Shown here one piece after another: positions 1-8,121 of a DNA stretch of 64,000 nt (positions within the stretch are counted from its first letter, which is position 1; each line of letters begins with the position of its first letter). Source of the stretch: Streptomyces sp. NBC_01298 (GTDB lineage: Bacteria; Actinomycetota; Actinomycetes; Streptomycetales; Streptomycetaceae); NCBI RefSeq assembly GCF_035978755.1, contig NZ_CP108414.1, positions 3,472,001 to 3,536,000 of the forward strand. Reading direction: 5' to 3'. The notes under the pieces were generated by a model. The model was not told the origin of the DNA. It ran no database searches and saw only the letters and a list, made by a program, of their open reading frames with translations. Made by a program: the position numbers and the translations under genes.

Positions 1-192
1 CCGGCCCTCGACCAGGCCCTCCGCCATGAGGACCTTGCGCGCCTCCAGTGCCACCGTGTCGGAGACCCCGTACTCCTCGCGGATCCGGGCCTGCGAAGGG
101 AGCCGGGCGTGCGGAGGCAGGGACCCATCGACGATCTTCCGTCGCAGATCACCGGCGACGCGCAGATAGGCCGGCTGCTCGCCGAAAGTCAC
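1..192 (-). CDS. GntR-family transcriptional regulator, N-terminal part
   Basis: The first 64 residues of a GntR-family DNA-binding regulator; the rest lies beyond the left edge. Read from a GTG, the peptide starts VTFGEQPAYLRVAG and carries the winged-helix signature: an amphipathic first helix (LRRKIVDG), the LPPHARLPSQARIREEYGVS turn-helix stretch, and TVALEARKVLMAEGLVE. A GGGAG ribosome site lies a few bases upstream and the frame is open to base 1. The missing C-terminal domain (UTRA, FadR or short) would decide the effector, so the ligand cannot be named. A 13-bp palindrome about 40 bases upstream may be its own operator. Confidence 0.85.
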   Translation of the reverse strand, partial: MTFGEQPAYLRVAGDLRRKIVDGSLPPHARLPSQARIREEYGVSDTVALEARKVLMAEGLVEGR

Positions 193-231
193 AGGCCACT
201 CCCATCAGGTTGACAGACAGCTACACCCTGG

Positions 232-244
232 CAACCGACGGTTG
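232..244. promoter_or_regulatory. candidate operator palindrome upstream of the gntR gene
   Basis: CAACCG-A-CGGTTG is a perfect 6-bp inverted repeat around a single base. It is 39 bases upstream of the GntR start. GntR proteins commonly bind short palindromes in their own promoters, so autoregulation is plausible, but this is position and symmetry only. I see nothing else in the 132 bases before the next gene. Confidence 0.35.
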
Positions 245-324
245 TCTCCCGCAAGCAAGGGCCAGAGTTTCACCCGAAGTGATGAAGCCTGGTCACTCAA
301 ACCCACGCGTCACAGCAGCACCAT

Positions 325-1452
325 TCACGCCGACACCCGCTCCACGGACGGACCGCCCGAGGCGTCGCCCTGCGGCTCCTCCAGCCACTCCGGCACCGTC
401 GTCGACAGACCGTACGCCCCGCGCAGCGCCTTCTCCGGCGCCACCGGCAGCTCCGCGAGCGCCCGGTCCCAGGCCTTCATGAAGCCGTCCCCGGTCTTCG
501 CCTCCGCGGCCCGCCGCCACTCCTGCCGCGCCGCCTCCACGCGCTCGCGCTGCACTCCCGCCGGCCCGGCCACCTGCGGCCGCGCCGCCGTCGCCCCGTC
601 GAGCATCCGCGACTCCGCGGCCAGTACCCCGTCCATCTCCCGCGCCCAGGCCCGGTACTCCTCCAGCGCCTCGTCCACCTCCGCGTCGGGCGCGTGGCCC
701 AGGGCCAGATCGGCGGCGTTCATCGCGCGCAGGAAGGCCACCTGGTCCGGTGCCAGCACTCCGGCATCCTTGCGCAGACTGCCCCGATGCTCCTGCTCCG
801 CCGTGCCGATCACGCATACGAGCAGCCGGTCCCCGCCCTCCCACCGCTCGCGCGAGGGCGCGAAGTAGAACATCTCCGCGTACGGGGGCAGCGCCCAGGT
901 GTCCATCGCGTACGCGTCCTGCGCGCGCCAGCAGTCCTCGGCCGACGACTCCTTCAGCTCCTCCTCGCCCGGGAACCGCGTCCCGTCCAGCGCCCGCGCG
1001 AAGGTGACCTCGGCGTCGTGGACCCGCGAGCAGGCGATCCGGTACACGAAGGGGTTCTCGTCGAGCAGGTCCCCGCCGGGGACGTTGAAACAGGAGCCGA
1101 CGGCAAGTTCGCCGAGGTCGGCCAGCTCACCCTCGACGTCCTCGTAGGGCTCGGCCGCGCCCATCGCGCCGGCCCGCGCGAAGAAGGTGTCCGCGGCCCG
1201 CGCCGCGCCCAGGACCAGCACGCCGGACATCAGGACCGACACCACCAGACCGAGGACGGCGAGCACCTTGCCCCGCTCGCCCTTCTTCCCGATCTGCACG
1301 AGGGCCACGATCCCGAAGACGATCCCGAGGGGCGGGAAGCAGAGCAGCCCCACGAGCAGGGAGGCGAGCGCGAAGCCGTTGAGCGGCGGCGGCCCGTACG
1401 CGTACCCCTGCGGGGGCGGGGCGGGCCACTGGTAGGGGGGCTGGGTGCTCAC
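325..1452 (-). CDS. DUF4190 / septum-formation-type membrane protein
   Basis: Predicted 375-residue membrane protein. A short Pro/Gly/Tyr-rich cytoplasmic head (VSTQPPYQWPAPPPQGY) precedes two membrane helices at about 27-52 and 63-83, the DUF4190 pattern. The large extracytoplasmic part holds four cysteines (in VGSCF, RIACS, EDCWR and LLVCV) spaced as in actinobacterial septum-formation-like domains. I chose the GTG at 1452 because the protein then begins with the family-typical proline-rich head and has GGAG just upstream. A longer open frame reaches 1542, but its extension is arginine-rich and looks untranslated. It lies 118 bases downstream of the protease gene in the same direction and may be co-transcribed. 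Function unknown; an envelope role is inferred. Confidence 0.75.
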   Translation of the reverse strand: MSTQPPYQWPAPPPQGYAYGPPPLNGFALASLLVGLLCFPPLGIVFGIVALVQIGKKGERGKVLAVLGLVVSVLMSGVLVLGAARAADTFFARAGAMGAAEPYEDVEGELADLGELAVGSCFNVPGGDLLDENPFVYRIACSRVHDAEVTFARALDGTRFPGEEELKESSAEDCWRAQDAYAMDTWALPPYAEMFYFAPSRERWEGGDRLLVCVIGTAEQEHRGSLRKDAGVLAPDQVAFLRAMNAADLALGHAPDAEVDEALEEYRAWAREMDGVLAAESRMLDGATAARPQVAGPAGVQRERVEAARQEWRRAAEAKTGDGFMKAWDRALAELPVAPEKALRGAYGLSTTVPEWLEEPQGDASGGPSVERVSA

Positions 1453-1570
1453 GGGGCTCCAGGAACGGGGCGAACGAATGCGCGAATGGTACGCAGCGGG
1501 GACGACCGCCGAAACGGTCGCCCCCGAGGTTCTTCGCGTCACGTCACGTCATGTCACTGCCGCCCGGGCG

Positions 1571-3145
1571 TCAGAACTGGAGCGCCCAGGAGTCGATCTT
1601 TCCGGTGTCGACGTTCGCCAGGTCCGCGACCCGGAGCTTCCACACGCCGTTGGCGACCTCGGCCGAGGCGTTCACGGTGAAGGTCTGGATGATGTTGTCC
1701 GCGCTGCCGCCGGTGCGGTTGCGCAGGGTGTAGACGGTGCCGTCGGGGGCGACCAGGTCGACCTTCAGGTCACCGACGTAGGTGTGCTTGATGTCGACCG
1801 GCACGCTCAGCGTGGCCGGGGCGTTGCCGGAGATCCCGCTGACGGTGATCGGCGACTCGACGGTGGCGTTGTCGGCGATCGCGTAGTCGGCGAGGTTCTC
1901 GAAGCGGGTGCCCGGGTTCGGCGGGGTGGTGGAGGTGCCGATGTTGAGCAGCCGGTTCGGGGAGCCCGTGCCGGGGCTGGTCACCACGTTCGGCGTGGCC
2001 GCGTTCACCAGGGCCGTGGAGACCTGGGCCGGGGTGGCGGCGGGGTTGGCCGCGAGGTAGAGGGCGGCGGCGCCGACCACGTGCGGGGTGGCCATCGAGG
2101 TGCCGGAGATGGTGTTCGTGGCGGTGTCGCCGGTGCCCCACGAGGAGGTGATGTTGGAGCCCGGGGCGAAGAGGTCCAGGATCGTGCCGTAGTTGGAGTA
2201 GCTGGCCTTGGCGTCGGTGTTGGTGGTGGCACCGACGGTGATCGCCTCGGCCACGCGGGCCGGTGACTTGGTGTTGGCGTTGGTGGACTCGTTGCCCGCC
2301 GCGACCCCGTAGGTGATGCCGCTGGCTATGGAGTTGCGGACCGCGGTGTCGAGGGCGGAGTCCGCGCCGCCGCCGAGGGACATGTTCGCGACGGCCGGCT
2401 TGACGGCGTGCGCCGTCACCCAGTCGATGCCGGCGACGACCTGGGCGGTCGTGCCGGATCCGTTGTTGTCGAGCACGCGCACGCCGACGATCTTCGCCTT
2501 CTTGGCCACGCCGTACGTGGTGCCCGCGACGGTGCCGGCGACGTGCGTGCCGTGGCCGTGGCCGTCCTGGGCGGTGTTGTCGTTGTCGATGGCGTCGAAG
2601 CCGTCGGAGGCGCGGCCGCCGAGGTCCTGGTGGGTCTTGCGGACGCCCGTGTCGATGATGTACGCCGTCACGCCCTCCCCGGCCTTGTCCGGGTAGGTGT
2701 AGCTCTGGTTCAGCGGGAGGGCCGTCTGGTCGATCCGGTCCAGGCCCCAGGACGGCGGGTTCGGCTGGGTGGTGTCGACGGTGAACACCCGGTTCTGCAC
2801 GACGGACTTGACGGCGGGGTCGGCGGCGAGCTTCCTGGCCTGCGCCTCGGAGACCTCGACGGAGTAGCCGTTGAGGGCGGCGCTGTAGGTCCGGTCGATC
2901 CGCGCGCCGTAGCGCTGGGCCACGGCCTTCCCGCTGGCGGCGGTGGAGCGCGCCGCGGAGTCGTTCAGGGTCACGATGTAGCTGCCGGAGACGGTGCCTT
3001 CGGCGCCGGCGTTCTCGATGACGCCCTGCGGGGCGCTCGGGGCCGCCGAGGCGGGTAAGGCGAGGGTGGCTCCGAGGGCGAGGGCCAGTGTGGCGGTCGC
3101 TCCGATGCCGGCGATCCTCCGGCGGGTGTGACGCGTCGCGGACAT
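1571..3145 (-). CDS. secreted subtilisin-like serine protease (S8) with P domain
   Basis: A 524-residue exported protease. The signal peptide ends near ALPASAAP (30-36). An inhibitor-I9-like propeptide (about 50-125, YIVTLND) is followed by the S8 catalytic domain with Asp165 (IIDTG), His198 (GHGHGTHVAG), oxyanion Asn285 (AAGN) and Ser350 (GTSMATPH), in the proteinase K-like order. The last 110 residues (FENLADYAI onwards) form a proprotein-convertase P/beta-sandwich domain. Leu30, in the signal peptide, is encoded by TTA (3056-3058), a codon read in Streptomyces by the developmental tRNA bldA, so production is probably tied to sporulation or secondary metabolism. Upstream lies a 7-bp inverted repeat at 3209-3230. 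Confidence 0.96.
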   Translation of the reverse strand: MSATRHTRRRIAGIGATATLALALGATLALPASAAPSAPQGVIENAGAEGTVSGSYIVTLNDSAARSTAASGKAVAQRYGARIDRTYSAALNGYSVEVSEAQARKLAADPAVKSVVQNRVFTVDTTQPNPPSWGLDRIDQTALPLNQSYTYPDKAGEGVTAYIIDTGVRKTHQDLGGRASDGFDAIDNDNTAQDGHGHGTHVAGTVAGTTYGVAKKAKIVGVRVLDNNGSGTTAQVVAGIDWVTAHAVKPAVANMSLGGGADSALDTAVRNSIASGITYGVAAGNESTNANTKSPARVAEAITVGATTNTDAKASYSNYGTILDLFAPGSNITSSWGTGDTATNTISGTSMATPHVVGAAALYLAANPAATPAQVSTALVNAATPNVVTSPGTGSPNRLLNIGTSTTPPNPGTRFENLADYAIADNATVESPITVSGISGNAPATLSVPVDIKHTYVGDLKVDLVAPDGTVYTLRNRTGGSADNIIQTFTVNASAEVANGVWKLRVADLANVDTGKIDSWALQF

Positions 3146-3208
3146 GTGAGGGTCCTCCTCATAGGTGGTGCGCTGCGGGGGGTGCGCGGCCGGTGGGCGC
3201 TGCCGTCA

Positions 3209-3230
3209 GGGCATGTTTTTAGGCATGCCC
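3209..3230. promoter_or_regulatory. inverted repeat in the protease / PLP-enzyme divergent promoter
   Basis: GGGCATG and CATGCCC form a perfect 7-bp inverted repeat around eight bases containing TTTTT. It sits in the 219-base region between two divergent genes. A TTGACA on the minus strand (3237-3232) could be a -35 for the protease, but no good -10 follows at the right distance. It is a possible operator; nothing shows which protein binds. Confidence 0.3.
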
Positions 3231-3364
3231 ATGTCAACCAATTCGGCCCAACGATGCGCCGCTGACGAAAGGTTGACCCACGGAGTCGCTCCACCACAAG
3301 AGGACAACGAACGCGTAACATCCGTGCCATACCTCAGCCATGAACGAGCAAAGGCTCACCGCAC

Positions 3365-4486
3365 ATGACGCACGCACTACCCGGCTACGTCTGCGCCGAA
3401 GACGCCACCCGCGCCGACGCGCGGACGGCCCCCTGGTGCTGCCCGGTGTGCGGCGGACCGTGGGACCTCGACTTCGTCCCCGACCCGGACGCCGTGCTGG
3501 ATCCCGCGGCCGGACCCCACTCGCTCTGGCGCTACGGCCCCGCGCTGCCGCTCACCGGGGCGTTCGCGGTCACGCTGGCGGAGGGGAACACCCCGCTGGT
3601 GCCGCTGTCGGAGCGGGTGCACGCCAAGCTCGACTTCCTGATGCCCACGCTGTCCTTCAAGGACCGCGGCGCGGTGATGCTCGCGGAGGTCGCGCGCCGG
3701 CTGGGACCGGAGCGGGTGGTGGCCGACAGCAGCGGCAACGCCGGGACCGCCTTCGCCGCCTACTGCGCACGCGCCGGGCTGAGCTGCGAGGTCTTCGTGC
3801 CGGAGGGCACCTCGGCGAAGAAGACGGAGCAGATGCGCGCGCACGGCGCGACGGTGACGGTGGTGCCGGGCGGACGCGAGGCGGCGGCGGTGGCGGCCCG
3901 CGAGGCGGCGGACCTGCCGGGGGTGTTCTACGCCAGCCACGTCTTCAACCCGTACTTCCTGCACGGCACCAAGACGTACGTCTACGAGATCTGGGAGGCG
4001 CTGGGCGGCCATCTCCCGGAGGTGGTCGTCGTCCCGGTCGGCAACGGCACGCTGCTGCTCGGGGCAGCGCTGGCGGTGGAGGAGCTGGCCCGCCGCGGGG
4101 TCCGCCCGCCGACGCTGATCGCCGTCCAGTCGGCGGCCGTCGCCCCGCTGGCCTCCGCCTTCCGCGCGGGCGCCGAGGACGCCGAGGCCGTACCCCAACT
4201 CCCCACCCTGGCCGAGGGGATCGCGATCCCGGCTCCGCCGCGGGCCCGCCAGATCCTGGCGGCCGTCCGGAAGTCGGGCGGCACCTTCCTGACCGTCACC
4301 GACGACCGCGTCCGTGCGGCCCAGCTCGACCTGGCCCGGCGCGGGCTCTTCGTGGAACCCACGGCCGCCGCCTGCTGGGCCGCGGTCGGGCCCACCGCCC
4401 CCGAGGACCCCCTCCAGGGCCGCACCGCCGTGGTCCCGCTCTGCGGGGCGGGCGCCAAGACGGGCCTGGCGGCGCCGGCGGGCTGA
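3365..4486 (+). CDS. threonine synthase-like PLP-dependent enzyme
   Basis: A 373-residue fold-type II PLP enzyme of the threonine synthase/TrpB superfamily. The N-terminus has a cysteine cluster (WCCPVCGG, 24-31) like the zinc-ribbon start of many archaeal and actinobacterial threonine synthase-like proteins. The cofactor lysine is Lys99 in SFKDRG. The phosphate-binding SSGNAGTA loop is at 122-129, and GNGT and LCGAGAKTG are also present. Substrate is uncertain: threonine synthase (O-phosphohomoserine to threonine) or a paralogue such as a diaminopropionate or cysteate synthase-like enzyme. No thrA, thrB or hom neighbours support a threonine role here. Confidence 0.85.
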   Translation: MTHALPGYVCAEDATRADARTAPWCCPVCGGPWDLDFVPDPDAVLDPAAGPHSLWRYGPALPLTGAFAVTLAEGNTPLVPLSERVHAKLDFLMPTLSFKDRGAVMLAEVARRLGPERVVADSSGNAGTAFAAYCARAGLSCEVFVPEGTSAKKTEQMRAHGATVTVVPGGREAAAVAAREAADLPGVFYASHVFNPYFLHGTKTYVYEIWEALGGHLPEVVVVPVGNGTLLLGAALAVEELARRGVRPPTLIAVQSAAVAPLASAFRAGAEDAEAVPQLPTLAEGIAIPAPPRARQILAAVRKSGGTFLTVTDDRVRAAQLDLARRGLFVEPTAAACWAAVGPTAPEDPLQGRTAVVPLCGAGAKTGLAAPAG

Positions 4487-4590
4487 CGGGGCCGGCGTCC
4501 GGCTGACCGCCCGACGGCCTCCCGGCCGGAGCGCCCCGCTCCGGGGGACCCCATGATGGGTGCAGGGGCCAACGACATAGGCTCCGCGTC

Positions 4591-5499
4591 ATGCGCACCC
4601 CATCGGCCCGTGTCTGGTTCGCCCTCACCCTCGTCTACGTCGTCTGGGGCTCGACCTACCTCGGCATCCGCATCGTCGTCGAGACCATGCCCCCGTTCCT
4701 CTCCGCCGGGGCCCGCTTCATCACCGCCGGCCTCCTCCTGGCCGGCCTCGTCGCCTGGCGCGACGGACCGGCCGCCCTCAAGGCCACCGGCGCGCAGGTG
4801 CGTTCCGCCGTGCTGGTCGGGCTGCTGCTGGTGCTCGGCGGCAACGGCCTCGTCGTCCTCGCCGAGACCTCGATCCCCTCCGGGCTGGCCGCCCTCCTGG
4901 TGGCCGCCGTCCCGATGTGGCTGGTCGTCCTGCGCGCCGGCTCCGGAGACCGCCCCTCGCCCCGCACCGTGGCCGGGGTGCTGCTGGGGCTCGGCGGGCT
5001 CGCCGTCCTGACCAGCCCGGGGCTCGGCGGGCAGATCGCGCTCGGCGGGGTGCTCCTGGTGCTGGCCGGCTCGGTGTGCTGGTCGCTCGGCTCCTTCTCC
5101 GGCTCGAAGCTGACCCTGCCGGCGAACCCCTTCACCGGCAGCGCGTACCAGATGCTCGCGGGCGGGACCGGCGGGATCCTCGTCGGCCTGTGCCGCGGCG
5201 AACAGCATGGGCTGGACCTCACCTCGTACTCCACCAGGTCCTGGCTGGCCCTCGGCTACCTCGTGCTGTTCGGCTCGCTCGTCGGCTTCACCGCGTACGT
5301 GTGGCTGCTGCGCGCGGCTCCGCTCTCGCTGGTGGCCACGTACGCCTACGTGAATCCGGTCGTGGCCGTCGCGCTCGGCTGGCTCATCCTCGACGAGGCC
5401 CTGACCTGGCCGCTCCTGCTCGGCGGCGTGATCGTCGTGGCGGCGGTGTGCGTGATCGTGAGCACCGAGCGCCGCCCCGACCCGAAGGACACGCCTTAG
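4591..5499 (+). CDS. EamA / drug-metabolite transporter family exporter
   Basis: A 302-residue integral membrane protein with ten predicted helices arranged as two EamA repeats. The first begins FALTLVYVVWGSTYLGIRI; the second begins near ALGGVLLVLAGSVCWSLGS. Family members export amino acids, their analogues or other small metabolites; the substrate cannot be read from sequence. The stop codon TAG (5497-5499) lies inside a short palindrome, so the last few residues (PKDTP) are encoded by repeat sequence. This may mean the original C-terminus was altered by an insertion. The 104 bases upstream contain no obvious promoter. Confidence 0.92.
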   Translation: MRTPSARVWFALTLVYVVWGSTYLGIRIVVETMPPFLSAGARFITAGLLLAGLVAWRDGPAALKATGAQVRSAVLVGLLLVLGGNGLVVLAETSIPSGLAALLVAAVPMWLVVLRAGSGDRPSPRTVAGVLLGLGGLAVLTSPGLGGQIALGGVLLVLAGSVCWSLGSFSGSKLTLPANPFTGSAYQMLAGGTGGILVGLCRGEQHGLDLTSYSTRSWLALGYLVLFGSLVGFTAYVWLLRAAPLSLVATYAYVNPVVAVALGWLILDEALTWPLLLGGVIVVAAVCVIVSTERRPDPKDTP

Positions 5500-5508
5500 G
5501 GCGTGTCC
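5487..5508. repeat. palindromic end repeat, left copy
   Basis: Arms GGACACGCC and GGCGTGTCC flank TTAG, giving a 9-bp perfect stem. It overlaps the end of the EamA gene and could fold as a terminator. The same half-site recurs beyond the next small gene (5970-5981), where GGACACGCCCTA is the exact inverse of TAGGGCGTGTCC (5497-5508). The 12-bp inverted pair with TA at both outer ends therefore brackets 5509-5969. Confidence 0.7.
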
Positions 5509-5534
5509 ATGGTCCGCCGTCGGGGCGCGGACGC

Positions 5535-5939
5535 TCATCGCGCGTCGAACGCCGCCCGCAACCCGTCCGCCGTGGGAGCGATGACCAGCGCGGTCTCCTG
5601 GAGGTCCGCGGAAAGATGGCCGCGATCCTCCTCGTGGAAAATCAGCGCGCCACCGCTCTGGGGGACGATCGAGGCTCCGAGAGCCGCCGCCAGCCGGGCG
5701 AGCACACCGAGCATCGCGCCACAGGCGAAGTGCGTCGCCGTCACGCACACCATCCCGGCCTCGTTCTGGGACTCGTGGTAGAGGTCCGCCTCGCCCCCGT
5801 CCTCCGCGCGGACCTGGGAGAAGCCCTCCTCCGGACCGCCCGCCACCACATACGGTTCCGTCACCTGTCGGAACCGTTCGGCGTCCAGGGCGACGACCTC
5901 GCCGTCCACGAACCGGACCAGGAAGATGCTGTAACTCAC
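5535..5939 (-). CDS. small unknown protein between inverted repeats
   Basis: A 134-residue protein I do not recognise. It begins VSYSIFLVRFVDGEVVAL, is acidic, and has an alternating strand/helix look with no signal peptide, membrane helix or metal motif. A helix-rich centre (CGAMLGVLARLAAALGAS) is followed by a short strand and helix. I prefer the GTG at 5939 because homologous-looking small proteins start at such a strand; a longer frame from 5975 would add 12 residues running into the repeat. The gene fills most of the space between two 12-bp inverted repeats and is opposite in strand to the upstream transporter. A surface-exclusion or SMI1-like role is only a guess. Confidence 0.55.
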   Translation of the reverse strand: MSYSIFLVRFVDGEVVALDAERFRQVTEPYVVAGGPEEGFSQVRAEDGGEADLYHESQNEAGMVCVTATHFACGAMLGVLARLAAALGASIVPQSGGALIFHEEDRGHLSADLQETALVIAPTADGLRAAFDAR

Positions 5940-5969
5940 GGGCCCACTCTGCCATCGCCGTGATCCGCC

Positions 5970-5981
5970 GGACACGCCCTA
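5970..5981. repeat. end repeat, right copy
   Basis: GGACACGCCCTA, the exact reverse complement of 5497-5508. It overlaps the end of the neighbouring S1 protease gene (stop at 5979-5981), so both flanking genes end inside a copy of the repeat. Confidence 0.7.
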
Positions 5982-6788
5982 GCGGGCGGGCTTCGCCGCC
6001 CGCTCGTAGAGGGCCTTGGCCCGGTCGTCGAACAGGGCGGCCGTGGAGTCCACGTCGGTGTCCCCGCCGCTCAGCACCCCGATGAGCTGCCCCGGCCGTC
6101 CCGGTCCGCCCCGGTCGGCGATCCACGGGCTGCCGCTCGTCCCCGTCCAGAACCCGGAGCAGTTGATGTAGAGCATGGCGGGGTCGTCCTCGTCGTGCCG
6201 GCTCTGCGTCGTACAGGCGACGGGCTTGTTCTCGGGGTTGTGCTCGGACTCCGGATAGCCGACGACGGTCACCTCGCGTTCGTAGCCGGAGGTCCAGACG
6301 GGCTTGGGGGCCTCCCCGCGTCCGACGACCTCTTGCAGGCTGCGCCCGTCCGCGTCCGGTTCGACGCTGAGGAAGGCGAAGTCGGCGGTGTCCTCGCCCC
6401 ACTTCGTCCAGCGCTCGTCGACCTGGACGGAGCGCACCTTCCACACGCCGAGCGGCTGCTTCCCGGAGCCCTCCCCGGTGAAGGCGGGGGCGAAGGCGAG
6501 CTCGCCGATGGCGAGCCCGTCGTGCGCGGCCTCGCCCGGCCGCCCGTCCTCGCCGGCGGGGGCCACGCAGTGCGCGGCGGTGGCGACGACGTTGCCCCGC
6601 GGGCTGTCGACGACGCTGGCCGTGCACCAGTGCTCGCCGCCCGCCATGAGGACGCCGACGGTGGGGAAGGCGAGGGCGCCGTGGTCCTCGTAGCCGCCGG
6701 GGTTCCTGAGGAACACCGCGGCGAGCAGCCCGGCGGCCCCCACGAGGGCGGCCGAGCCGATCCCGATCCCCTTGAGGCGGTGGCTCAC
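5979..6788 (-). CDS. membrane-anchored trypsin/V8-like serine protease (S1)
   Basis: A 269-residue protein with an N-terminal membrane anchor (about 8-28) and an extracytoplasmic chymotrypsin-fold protease. Catalytic residues are His73 (TAAHC), Asp137 (ADFAF) and Ser220 (GTSGSP). Cys74 and Cys55 could form the usual disulfide next to the histidine. The family cleaves peptide bonds; specificity is unknown, though the loop around FWTGTSGSPW resembles V8/glutamyl endopeptidases. I chose the GTG at 6788 because it overlaps the stop of the upstream esterase in a GTGA arrangement, implying translational coupling. A longer frame to 6872 would run deep into that gene. It is the last gene of the esterase unit. 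Confidence 0.88.
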   Translation of the reverse strand: MSHRLKGIGIGSAALVGAAGLLAAVFLRNPGGYEDHGALAFPTVGVLMAGGEHWCTASVVDSPRGNVVATAAHCVAPAGEDGRPGEAAHDGLAIGELAFAPAFTGEGSGKQPLGVWKVRSVQVDERWTKWGEDTADFAFLSVEPDADGRSLQEVVGRGEAPKPVWTSGYEREVTVVGYPESEHNPENKPVACTTQSRHDEDDPAMLYINCSGFWTGTSGSPWIADRGGPGRPGQLIGVLSGGDTDVDSTAALFDDRAKALYERAAKPAR

Positions 6789-7984
6789 CGCGGGGCGGCG
6801 GCGCCGCTCGCGCCGCCGCTCGGGGCCGGCCGGGGCTTCGGGGTGGGTGCGGACATCACCTTGCTGATCCACTCCAGTGCGCCCTCCCTCATCCCGCGGA
6901 CGTAGGACTTCCCGTTGTGCTGACCATCCTGGATCACCTGCAGGGTGGTGTGCACGGGACCCTTGCCGTACTCCTTGATGAACTGCTCGGCCTTCTCACG
7001 GCCGGATTCCGCGGTGCCGATCTGGAAGTTGATGTAGACGTCCGGGCCGCCCGCGGCGATCAGCTTCGCGGCGAGCTTCTCGGGGTTGTCCGCGTCCATG
7101 GCCTGCTTGTTCCCCTTCCACAGCGGGGAATCGGGGACGATGTCGACCCCGCTCGCGATGGCCGCCTTGAAGCGGTCGGGGTGCTTCAGGACGTGCTTGA
7201 AGGCACCGAATCCGCCCGCCGAGGAGCCCATGAAGGCCCAGCCGTCGCGGGAGGTGAAGGTACGGAAATTGGCCTTCGTGAAATCCGGGACGTCTTCGAC
7301 CATCCAGGTACCCATCTTGGGCTCTCCGGGGATGTCCGAGGCGTCGAAGTGGTGCTTGGTGTCGGCGTTGTGCACCGGCATGACCAGGATGAAGGGCAGG
7401 CTCTTGCCGGACTTCGCCCCGTCGCTCACGGCCTGCTGGAGGCCGAGGCCGGGGCCCGTGCCCCAGTAGTTCGTGGGGTAGCCGCGGCCGCCGGGCAGGG
7501 AGATCAGGACCGGGAAGGCGCTGTCGGCGTACGCCGGGTCGTCGTACTCCTTCGGCACCCACACCCATACGTCACCGGTGAACCCGGACTTCTTGCCCCT
7601 CAGGGTGGTCTTGGCGATCTGGGTGCCGTCGGGCAGCCGGGAGGTCCGGACGAACGAGGCCTTCGGCCCGGTCGGCATCCGCACCCCCGGCGCGGCCCCG
7701 GTGTCGGAGGCGGCGGAGGCGGCGGAGTCCGCGGAAGGGGGCTTCCCGAAGGAGACGGGATCGCCTATGTCGGAGAAGAGCCCGAACTGGTACGCGCCCC
7801 CGCCGCCCGCCAGCAGGGCGAGCCCGAGGCCCCCGCCGATCAGGATCCGGCGGAGCCGGCGCCGGGGGCGTCGGGCCGCGGTCGCGGGGACGCCATCGGT
7901 CGCGGAGGTCGCGGGGGCGCCTTCGGTCGTGACAGGGGCGTCCCCGGTGGTGGCGGCCCTGTCACCCTGCAGGTCTTGGTGCAC
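6785..7984 (-). CDS. membrane-anchored esterase, paralogue 1
   Basis: A 399-residue alpha/beta hydrolase of the esterase D / antigen 85-like superfamily. A cytoplasmic Thr/Ala-rich head and an arginine cluster precede a single membrane helix (about 47-66); the catalytic domain (about 110-385) is outside. The nucleophile is Ser255 in GSSAGG and the likely catalytic His is His356 (DGQHNG). The cell-wall context of the family suggests an acyl ester of an envelope glycan or lipid as substrate, but this is inferred. It is a close paralogue of the upstream 438-residue protein: both share GDVWVW, PVLI.LPGG.G.P.NYW, PFI..MPV, DIPG.PKMGTW and FKA.IASG. Start is a GTG with a GGAG-type site upstream. 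Confidence 0.88.
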   Translation of the reverse strand: MHQDLQGDRAATTGDAPVTTEGAPATSATDGVPATAARRPRRRLRRILIGGGLGLALLAGGGGAYQFGLFSDIGDPVSFGKPPSADSAASAASDTGAAPGVRMPTGPKASFVRTSRLPDGTQIAKTTLRGKKSGFTGDVWVWVPKEYDDPAYADSAFPVLISLPGGRGYPTNYWGTGPGLGLQQAVSDGAKSGKSLPFILVMPVHNADTKHHFDASDIPGEPKMGTWMVEDVPDFTKANFRTFTSRDGWAFMGSSAGGFGAFKHVLKHPDRFKAAIASGVDIVPDSPLWKGNKQAMDADNPEKLAAKLIAAGGPDVYINFQIGTAESGREKAEQFIKEYGKGPVHTTLQVIQDGQHNGKSYVRGMREGALEWISKVMSAPTPKPRPAPSGGASGAAAPR

Positions 7985-8121
7985 GGATCGTTCCCGTTCC
8001 TTCTCCGGCGCCCCCTGGGAGCGCGGGCTGGACCGATTGGTCCCCCCTTACATCCTTAACAGAGGTATGAACGACCGGATGGGTTGCCCGGGACGGGTGG
8101 ACGTGGCGAGGGCCACGCCGG

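Noticed and set aside
5487..5508. Evidence for a full insertion sequence
   Set aside because: The palindrome and repeats are present, but no transposase or target duplication of normal length is seen; kept only as a possible cassette end.
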